The position numbers were made by a program, and so were the translations under genes. Of a stretch of 64,000 nt of DNA, positions 56,923-64,000 are shown piece by piece (the first letter of the stretch is position 1; the number at the start of each line of letters is the position of its first letter). This DNA comes from Doryteuthis pealeii (lineage: Eukaryota > Mollusca > Cephalopoda > Myopsida > Loliginidae). Location of the stretch: assembly GCA_023376005.1 (NCBI GenBank), contig CM042151.1, positions 77,341,440-77,405,439 on the forward strand, read 5' to 3'. The notes below the pieces were generated by a model that had not been told where the DNA came from, searched no databases, and worked only from the letters and a program-made list of their open reading frames with translations.

Positions 56923-57326
56923 TCTATTAATAATGGAGATTCGCTCTTTATTTGTCTGTAACAAAAACTACGTCACTGATTACGTCACATGATACAAAAT
57001 TGTCATAACATAGATTAATACACTCAAAATTTGAGCATGCAACATTAGACGATCCTCATTGTTTTTTTTTAACAAGTTTTAATAAATATATGCCCGGTAT
57101 TATATATCTATATATAGTTTGTCTTATTTTAATATATATTTAAAGTTATCAGAACAAAGTTTCCGTTTCAAATTATTTTACTTTTTACTCCTTTGAGGAA
57201 TTTGATGATCTTACTTACTTAGGGTACAAACTCTCTGACATTGAATTTTGAATCCCCACACCTCAGGTAATATCTTTCAAAAATTAATTTTTACATCACC
57301 CGGAGGACGTTTTTTTATTTTGCTAG
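56923..57326 (+). mobile_element. Helitron H2, complete
   Basis: Starts TCTATTAATAATGGAGATTC after an A. Ends CACCCGGAGGACG, T-rich spacer, TTTTGCTAG (CTAG at 57323-57326) before a T. 404 bp, non-coding. Mirror copy at 49470-49876. Confidence 0.85.
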
Positions 57327-57847
57327 TTTAATTTAATAAATAAAAAATAACTATATAAAAATAAGATATAATTAACAGGTCAGTTTAGCGACAGTTACAG
57401 TGCTACACAGGAAGTATACCCCTCTGTGGAATGGTTTTAAAAATAGCTTATATTCTATCGGCATTTCCCTTCAGGAATGCCTCAGACACCAGGCAATACA
57501 CCCAGCTCTTAACCCATTTACGAGAGAGAGTAAGTCTGGAACTAAGCTGTTTATTATTCAAAATGCCTCCCACGTACTACCACCGACCACCACAAATGGG
57601 GGAAGAGGCTGCTTGGGAGCCGCAAAAGTATGGGTTTCATATATTTTATACCCATACAACTTTATGAAAATTGACATGTAGTAGAATGGGGCTTCATATA
57701 TTTTACATGAATACTACATGTAGTAGAGTGGGGGCCCCATATAATAGATTAGGGGGTGACATGAGTCCCTAGCACCGGCCCAGTCACCCAAGCCAAAAGG
57801 CTGAGAAAGAAATAATCAATTCTTCCATCCTAACTTCAAGTCATAGT

Positions 57848-58112
57848 CATTTACTAAAGCTAGCTAAGTTTGGCACAAGGCCATAAGTATTGGGCTCTCA
57901 GTGAGAATCAAACTAACAATGATCAGCAAGTTAAACTCACTAACCATTTTGCTATTCGAGGTGTCTTTCTGTTTTTTAGTGTAGTCATTTACTAAGCTTA
58001 ATTTAGTTTGTCACAAGGCCAGAAGTATGGGGCACTCAGTGAGAGTCAAACTCACTAACAATGACCTGCAAGCCGAGCTTGCTACCCACTGTTATTACAC
58101 TACATGAAATAC
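57848..58112 (-). mobile_element. Two adjacent SINE-E copies
   Basis: About 57848-57970 and 57985-58112. Each has CTAAGCT(T/A), GGCACAAGGCCA(T/G)AAGTAT or TCACAAGGCCAGAAGTATGG, and ATCAAACTAACAATGA or GTCAAACTCACTAACAATGA. The heads are at the right ends. Confidence 0.75.
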
Positions 58113-58164
58113 CCTTACCTTTAATATAGATGTATGTTGCTACTCAACAACACTTTAGTGTCCT

Positions 58165-58450
58165 GGGGAAGCGCGGTGGTGTACTGGTTAGAGTCACAGG
58201 AAATGAACTCGTCGACAAGAGTTCAATTCCCGGACGAAGCCACAGTTTACATAGCGCTAATACCCTTGGGAAAGGTACGAATCCAACTATTCTCCCTCCA
58301 GCTATGGGTAAATAGCAGGGCAGACTAGGTTCTTTAACCTTGGTTAGGCAATCAGTCTAGGAGAAGAAATTTCTGAATTCAAACCTGGTCACTACTAGGA
58401 TAGACTCAGGCCTACTTAGTGATCTATTTCAATTTTTTAAAAAGTTGTGA
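58165..58450 (+). mobile_element. SINE-D, tRNA-derived
   Basis: Head AGCGCGGTGGTGTACTGGTT (A-box-like) and AAGAGTTCAATTCCCGG (B-box-like). Middle domain CTAATACCCTTGGGAAAGGT as in SINE-C. 3' part with AGCTATGGGTAAATAGCAGG. A plus-strand SINE-B piece follows at 58455-58560 (CTGATGGTGAGGCTCAAGTC), and a tail variant (GTTGATGTGCCATTAAATCA) is at 58712. Confidence 0.8.
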
Positions 58451-58827
58451 CATCAAACTGCACCTGATGGTGAGGCTCAAGTCCTGGAGATCGAGGGAAT
58501 GTAGAGTATCTCTTAATTGACATTACTCCACAATATCCATTCTCAGGCCCCCTCTATAAGTTAAATAGATTTGTTTAAAAAAATCATCAGTATTCGATAG
58601 GACCGTGTAAAAAAAAATAATTAAGAAACAATTACACAAAAAGTGTAAATATGAACGTACAATGAACACGATTACCTGACCTCTAGGCATAAAATAATCT
58701 TAGACAGGTTGATGTGCCATTAAATCAATCACCAACACTTTAGCTACAGTACAGTTTTACCTTAAAAGAAAAATGAGTATCTAATTAATTTCACACATTT
58801 GTTCACCAAATTAATTTTAAAAACTTT

Positions 58828-59045
58828 CGTGGGGAGTCCATGTGGCGCAAGGGTTAAATGTTGAACAACAACAACAACATCGTAGCTAGTGAGTTCGAAT
58901 TCCAGTCGCGATATTACGTTTATTTTCGGACTAATACCTTTGGGAAAGGTATGAACACCTTCAGCCATGGGTTAATTACTGTTTTTCTACAAAAGTGGCT
59001 TTGGCTTTAAATAACCCACGAAGTTTGATATGCCATAAAACAAAC
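58828..59045 (+). mobile_element. SINE-C, tRNA-derived
   Basis: Head GTCCATGTGGCGCAAGGGTT (A-box-like), GAGTTCGAATTCCAG (B-box-like), middle domain CTAATACCTTTGGGAAAGGT, and tail AAATAACCCACGAAGTTTG with GATATGCCATAAAAC. Confidence 0.85.
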
Positions 59046-59514
59046 AAACTAAACTCGTTTTGAATAGCTTTCAAGTTCAAATGTGTATTTTCTACGTTTG
59101 GTTAGCGACTCAAGTTCCTTAAAAAATGTTGCTTGATGTTTTGTTTATGAAAACAAACCTGTATAACTTTGTTCTTTGAAATATTAACGCAGTGTAGAAA
59201 AATACTTAATGGCTAAAATCAAAACATATGAATCAGTCAATAAATAAAAGTTTATTTATTCATATATGAATAAACTTTGTATTCGTTAGTCATCCTTTAA
59301 AATTGTTTTTCGGACGTACAAACGTTCATTTAATAATAATAATAATAAAAGATACCATAAAGATTTGTTTTTAAACATTTGATTAAAAAGAAAATTAATT
59401 TTATTTATTAAAACTTCTCAGAATAAATGAGAGAAAAATATAAAATTAAAAATATATATCAACAAAATTTCTCAATTAATAATTTTTCAGTTTAAAAAAA
59501 AATGGAAACACAAA

Positions 59515-59535
59515 CAAGACTTACCAAAAATTCTC
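59515..59535 (-). promoter_or_regulatory. Possible splice donor upstream of the 8-finger gene
   Basis: The minus strand reads ATTTTTGGTAAGTCT, a strong donor. It could end a non-coding first exon of the 8-finger gene, about 4.1 kb downstream. The acceptor near 55416 (ACACCTCAG) has a poor pyrimidine tract, so the pairing is weak. Confidence 0.3.
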
Positions 59536-60054
59536 TTGAGACCATACGAACATTTTTTTTTCCTTCCTTTTTTTAAACTTTTGAATAATATTTTTAAAAA
59601 CAAGAAGATTATCCGATACTCGAGAGAGAAAAAAAAGTAACGAAGTTATTTAATATAAAAAATAAAAGTAAAAAAGTAATAGTTCCGTAAATAAAAACAA
59701 AGAAACTAAAAAAAAAAGGCTTTTTGTCTATCGTCTGCCTTTTTGAACTTCGGAAAAAAATGTGCTTAGCCGGTGATAACTAAAGTCAGTTCCTGCTGAT
59801 TTCATTTTAAAACAAGAACAGCATTTACGACCATTTAAAAAAAAAAAAGCGTGGTGGGACCCATGAAGTAACTTTTATTGTCCCAAGAAAACACTGCATG
59901 AAAATATTATGTACAATTAACGATATCGACGTGTTTCAAAATTTGTTAAACATTTGGATAATTACTCTCCAGTCCTCTCTAAATTTATGTTGGCAACCTT
60001 CCGTCTATTTAAGACGATGGCGTAGTGTCCATTTAATTTTTTTTTTTTTTACCT

Positions 60055-60260
60055 ACAGCTACGTGAGTGGCTGAACAGACCGATCTTTGAATGGCAGTCT
60101 CTGGTACAGTGGTTGCAAACAAAAGGTGATGCTTTCTGTAGGTGTTTGGGAGTGCTGTTGTCTCTCCTTCCTTTTAGCTCTCTTTTCTGTGGCGGCTTCT
60201 TTCCTTTCTTTTTCACTCACTTTCGTTCCTTGTTTGACCAGGAGGCTAAATTTATACAAA
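60055..60260 (-). pseudogene. LINE ORF2 C-terminus (CCHC knuckle), fragment
   Basis: In one minus-strand frame the end reads SPFVCNHCTRDCHSKIGLFS, then HSRSCR and a stop: a C-x2-C-x12-H-x4-C knuckle. An Arg/Lys-rich stretch precedes it. This pattern is the usual C-terminus of many LINE reverse-transcriptase proteins of the Jockey/RTE-like kind. The frame breaks upstream, and no reverse-transcriptase motif is present. After the stop come GTAGGTAAAAAAAAAAAAAT and AT-rich sequence, possibly the element's 3' tail. The overlapping 66-residue frame is a shadow in a different frame. Confidence 0.65.
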
Positions 60261-60360
60261 TATATATATTACTTAACCTCTCTACATGAGCAGGATGCTG
60301 CACAAGGTCAATTTATAGGTTTAGGACGTTTGTTTTCCTTCTTCTAGACCAGTTACCATA

Positions 60361-60362
<2 letters not shown>

Positions 60363-60406
<44 letters not shown>
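60363..60406. repeat. (AT)n microsatellite
   Basis: About 22 AT units. Shortened and interrupted in the mirror copy near 46365-46395. Confidence 0.95.
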
Positions 60407-60409
<3 letters not shown>

Positions 60410-60584
60410 TAAGAAAAGGTGGAATGAAAACATCACACAATGCTGTTAAAGAAGAAAACAATTTATAATATAATCATAGCTGATACTGATCAATATGCTG
60501 TAAATAACCCAAGTCAACCAACTCATTCCCTAGCTTCAAAACTAAAAAAAAGAATTTTTAATTAAAAACTTTGTAAAAAAAAGT

Positions 60585-60822
60585 AAAGTCGTCGGGGCGG
60601 CCTAATGTCAGTATCAGCCAGTCAGCGAGGGAGTCTATCCCCTTTTCACTATCGCTAGACCAAGGAGATTGTTTTTGCATCTGAGGTGGAGCGCCACACC
60701 TACTATCAGCTCCTTACTTTACCGCACAGATCCCTGTGCTACTCATAACGCTGAGTTGGCGAGGACCGGTATCAAACTAGGAACCTTGTGGTTTCTAGCC
60801 GAACGCTCTACCAACTGAGTAG
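60585..60822 (-). mobile_element. SINE-A, well preserved
   Basis: Minus strand: head with CAGTTGGTAGAGCGTTCGGC and GGTTCCTAGTTTGATACCGG. The body contains GATAGACTCCCTCGCTGACT. The tail is GACTTTACTTTTTTT. Mirror copy at about 45930-46185. Confidence 0.85.
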
Positions 60823-61012
60823 CAAATCTAAATGCAAAATCAAAAATGTAATTTATTTACTGATATGCACACGTTGCCAAAAATAAAATATTAGAAAGTC
60901 AGAATGACCATTTTTAATTTTAGACTGAATAACAACAAACATAGAATCATACCTATGGATTACAATAAACTAATCCATATAGAACAACATTTCTGATCAA
61001 ATGGTCATGAGA

Positions 61013-61151
61013 TTATAGGATAAAAATCCTATATTTTATATCAAAATAAGAATAAACACACAAACACATTTCTTTTCCCAAACTTAAGGAAAAGAGATGT
61101 GTTTGTGTGTTTATTCTTATTTTGATATAAAATATAGGATTTTATCCTATA
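61013..61151. repeat. Near-perfect hairpin, arms about 68 bp
   Basis: ATCCTATATTTTATATCAAA, ATAAGAATAAACACACAAAC and ACATTTCTTTTCC mirrored by their complements with almost no loop (centre near 61082). Only one or two mismatches. Open frames here on both strands come from the symmetry. Confidence 0.9.
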
Positions 61152-61208
61152 GCTTGATAAGATTTTACCATCATCATAGAAAGAAGAAATGCATTGGACA
61201 AATATGAT

Positions 61209-61350
61209 GGTGATAATAGAAGGACACAAAGATGAATGGATAAAGCATCCCAAAACACTGACTCCAAATGGCTTTAACATCAAGCTAGATGGTCCTCAAA
61301 ATACCACTTTGAAATAAGATGGACAATAATGGGTTGACACATAAGCACCC
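61209..61350 (+). repeat. Duplicated block, empty Helitron site
   Basis: Carries GGATAAAGCATCCCAAAACA, CTGACTCCAAATGGCTTTAA, CATCAAG and GGTCCTCAAAATACCACTTT. The same sequence at 61817-62592 is split by a Helitron exactly at the A-T step of AACATCAAG (61279/61280 here). Confidence 0.9.
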
Positions 61351-61359
61351 AAATATAAT

Positions 61360-61800
61360 ACTAGATATATGGACTGTGATGGAGAACGGGAGTCAGATGG
61401 CGGCAATGTACAGCAACTACTGTATTCTCTGATAAACAGAGCAAGACATTGTCTTGCCTGCCAAAATCGAACCCGCATCCTCCAAAATTAAAAAAATTAG
61501 ACTTAAGCATTGCGCGGACGGGAGATTCAACTCAGGTGCCCAGATGATTGTCTTGCCCATATCAACCAAATTGTTTCTAACTTGGGTACCCCGGATGTTG
61601 AAAGCTATGTCCATAAATAGCGGGAGTCCAAAGAAAACAGAGCCGAGCAGCATATACACCCAACTAACCTACAAAGTGAAGCAGAAACAGAAAGGAAACG
61701 AAAGTAAAGACAGACAAGTGACGAAAGATTACTTTACCAATTAACGTCAGACTTGATTGCAGACCCCTTACCCCGTCAACAAAGAACTTGTTTTTTTTTG
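61360..61800. other. Sequence between the two duplicated blocks, unidentified
   Basis: Slightly richer in GC than its surroundings (ACGGGAGTCAGATGGCGGCA, CATTGCGCGGACGGGAGATT). Overlapping frames on both strands (61454-61744 plus, 61417-61659 minus) show no recognised domain. It may belong to an unknown repeat or an old exon. Confidence 0.4.
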
Positions 61801-61892
61801 GGGGGGGGGTTCAACAAATGGACAGATAATATAAAGACACAAAGATAAATGGATAAAGCATCCCAAAACACTGACTCCAAATGGCTTTAACA

Positions 61893-62520
61893 TCTTATTA
61901 TAATGGAGATTGTGTGTTTTTCTGTCTGTAACCGAAACTAAATCACTACTCAAGTCACAATTCCCTTAGTAATTGACGCCACATTCACCATGAATTTATC
62001 CTTATTTTAAAACCTCAATTATTAATAAAATTGTTTCATTATTTTAATACTGTTAACCATATCTATATACTAATAACATGCAATTGTATTTATATATACA
62101 ACAAAATATCGGTTACAGTATGAATGAGAAGGCTAATTTGCATATTGATATTAAAAATGTAATTTAATAAATATATGCTTAGTATTATTGGTTTCTAACT
62201 GTTTGGTTTTATTTTAATGAATATAAGCAAAAATCTCTTCAATGAATCTTAAATGAAATCCATTAACAAGAAAAGATAACTGTCATTTTATTCTTTACTT
62301 CCTCTTTTAACTAAATACTTAAATTAGAAAAAATAATAATGAAAGACGAGAGTGATGGAAGAGTAAGTTTCTATTGTTCTATTTTTCGATTATACTCCCT
62401 CTGTTTCAAATCTTTTTATCTGCATTCTTATTTAGTTTCATTAGCGTTTCTAATTTAATACGATATTTCATTACATTAAAACTTAAATACTTGCACCCGG
62501 AGGGTGCATATATTTGCTAG
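61893..62520 (+). mobile_element. Helitron H1, complete, reference copy
   Basis: 628 bp starting TCTTATTATAATGGAGATTG and ending with a perfect hairpin GCACCCGGAGGGTGC (62493-62507), ATATATTTG and CTAG (62517-62520). It lies between A (61892) and T (62521) with no target duplication. Non-autonomous: no Rep/helicase frame. Confidence 0.93.
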
Positions 62521-62599
62521 TCAAGTTAATGGTCCTCAAAATACCACTTTAAAATAAGATGGACAATAATGGGTTGACACATAAACACCTAAATAAACA

Positions 62600-63640
62600 A
62601 ATGCATGACCAGTTGCTGATAATTTGAAAAATACCCTGACCATGCTTAACATATTTTTCCGAAATGGAGAGCTCAATGCCAAGTGTCTACCATGACTGAG
62701 ATCATATAAAGGGGTAATTCAAAGTCAAATTATCAAGGCCATGTCACCCGCCCCCTTCAATTTTTCTAAAATTTTCTGCAGGTATGGATTATATTATAGT
62801 TAGAGAATCACCAAAATTTGAGCTTCCAATTCCAAAAAATTTGAGGAGTTATGAAGATTTTTATCTCCCCAAATTTTTGCGAAAAATGGTGACAGTTTGT
62901 AATCTATTTTTGTCTGTAAAATGAGTTCTAGAGATTCCCTACTCCTAAAAATGTGTTCATAAAAGCATTTTTACCCAAGGAACCCAAAAATGATATTAAG
63001 TCTTAAAGTCAACCAATTTTAAGTTATTAATGATTTCTGATTTTTTCATAGCAAAATCAATATCCCGATGTGACACTGCATCTATGACAAAAAATTTTTC
63101 TATTATTATTTCATATATATTATTTGTACCAAAAAGATAGTTTGATTTTAGCTCAGAACCGAAGCTACAACATTTTGCAAAAACTTGTTAAGTTTTCTCA
63201 CTTCAATTTTTCTGAAAGTGTAGACTATGTTAAAGTCAGACAATCCTTTCCCTTCCTTCATAACAGTATAACTGCAGTCTTATTAGTTACAAACTTCTTG
63301 TTTACTTATATTTCTGTTAATCTTATTGAGAACCCTGTAATACAATATGGCATTCTACTTATGTGTAAGGTGCTGCACTCACCACCATTTGTAATTCTAA
63401 GCAAGTGCATTCCAGTGGAGTGCAAATGATCTCCCCCCTCCCCAAGAGGATGGCTATGATAGAATTACTTTTAAAAAGAATGTAAAAAGAAAACAACACA
63501 GAAAAAAATAGATGTTATCAGTAGAATATTAACAATTAGAAAGAGAATGTTTTTAGAAAAGGAAATATTTCAATCAAAATTTATTGTTTGATAGGGACAG
63601 GTGGCAAAAGAGAGTCATAAGAATCTGTGCTATCCGCAAT
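62600..63640. other. AT-rich spacer, no gene called
   Basis: A 101-codon plus-strand frame at 63124-63429 has hydrophobic patches but no domain, no splice context and AT-driven composition, so it is not called. Confidence 0.5.
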
Positions 63641-63641
63641 A

Positions 63642-63708
63642 GATGATGATGTTGATGATGATGATGATGATGATAGTATATATATATATTATATATATAT
63701 ATATATAT
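63642..63708. repeat. (GAT)n followed by (TA)n microsatellite
   Basis: GAT units with one GTT at 63642-63674, then TA units to 63708. Confidence 0.95.
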
Positions 63709-63711
63709 CAG

Positions 63712-63969
63712 AGTAAATACACAAAACGATGTGTTTTGATATGGCTTTTTTTAGCGACAATTTTTGGGAGAATATGTGCTTAATTGAAAGTCGTACCTAA
63801 TTTTGAAAGTTAATTTCAATCAATATTAATAATTAGGCGGACATACTATTCAAATGTAAGGCTAGATTGTTTAGCCTACATTTTGAATAGTATGCCCGCC
63901 TAATTAATTAATTATTAATCTAAAAACTTTCAAATTAGGTACGACTTCAATTAAGCACATATTCTCCCC

Positions 63970-63974
<5 letters not shown>
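63712..63974. mobile_element. Palindromic MITE, family M7
   Basis: Left TTTTGGGAGAATATGTGCTT, AATTGAAAGTCGTACCTAAT and CATACTATTCAAATGTAAGG mirrored at the right, with the centre near 63865. A (TA)n run follows to the window end. Related sequence is at 40030-40235 and, in opposite sense, 40915-40960. Confidence 0.85.

Positions 63975-64000
<26 letters not shown>

Larger units (their letters stand above)
53275..62420 (+). repeat. Right arm of giant inverted repeat (clean copy)
   Basis: Holds the intact 8-finger gene, an LTR piece, Helitrons with exact ends, and SINEs with good tRNA-like heads. The right arm is therefore the believable version. The match to the left arm can be followed to about 62410. 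It may go on past this, but the left side is unreadable there. Confidence 0.9.

Noticed and set aside
58165..58240. A true tRNA gene
   Set aside because: A- and B-box-like parts are present, but the cloverleaf does not close and a SINE body follows. The same holds for the other tRNA-like heads.
63124..63429. 101-codon plus-strand open frame
   Set aside because: No recognisable domain or promoter/splice context in AT-rich spacer. Length is within chance.

Overview
This is a eukaryotic, AT-rich, transposon-dense window. It has no bacterial operons, no ribosome binding sites and no CRISPR. The best guess is a mollusc, most likely an octopus-like cephalopod. The reasons are long C2H2 zinc-finger genes whose fingers sit in one coding exon, dense tRNA-derived SINEs, and many small Helitrons and mariner relatives. 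No single gene proves the species, so treat this as inference.

Real coding content is small. A 23-finger C2H2 gene lies on the minus strand at 11202-13340, with a clean splice acceptor just before its start. An 8-finger C2H2 gene lies on the minus strand at 54648-55361. A third C2H2 gene on the plus strand (about 33614-34690) is broken in almost every finger and carries a 10-N gap. Its splice acceptor is intact. All three would be expected to encode nuclear DNA-binding proteins. The rest of the coding signal is transposon remains: a mariner/maT-like transposase at 19562-22508 cut up by later insertions, a Tc1-like fragment at 26914-27494, a mariner C-terminus inside a foldback element at 6792-7357, and a LINE C-terminal CCHC knuckle at 60055-60260.

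Layout. 1-10 kb: SINEs, foldback MITEs, a hAT-like element and a purine tract. 10.8-13.4 kb: the first zinc-finger gene with a small duplicated piece 3' of it. 13.5-18.2 kb: Helitrons, including a triplicated Helitron tail. 18.4-22.5 kb: nested SINEs and mariner. 22.5-33 kb: AT-rich spacer with palindromic MITEs and Helitrons. 33.6-40.9 kb: the broken zinc-finger gene and degraded repeats. 40.95-62.4 kb: a giant inverted repeat.

The main structural observation is that inverted repeat. About 43.7-53.1 kb is a damaged reverse-complement copy of 53.3-62.4 kb, folded around a loop of about 180 bases. The damage in the left arm grows with distance from the loop and ends in GT-rich noise at about 41-43.7 kb. 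The right arm keeps intact genes and clean transposon ends. This looks more like an unpolished foldback (chimeric) long read than biology, so left-arm features should not be trusted as independent loci.

The transposon archaeology is unusually clear in places. A filled/empty Helitron site pair lies within 1.4 kb. Several SINE copies have exact target-site duplications, and one SINE sits inside another. Several SINE families share the same 3' tail module.
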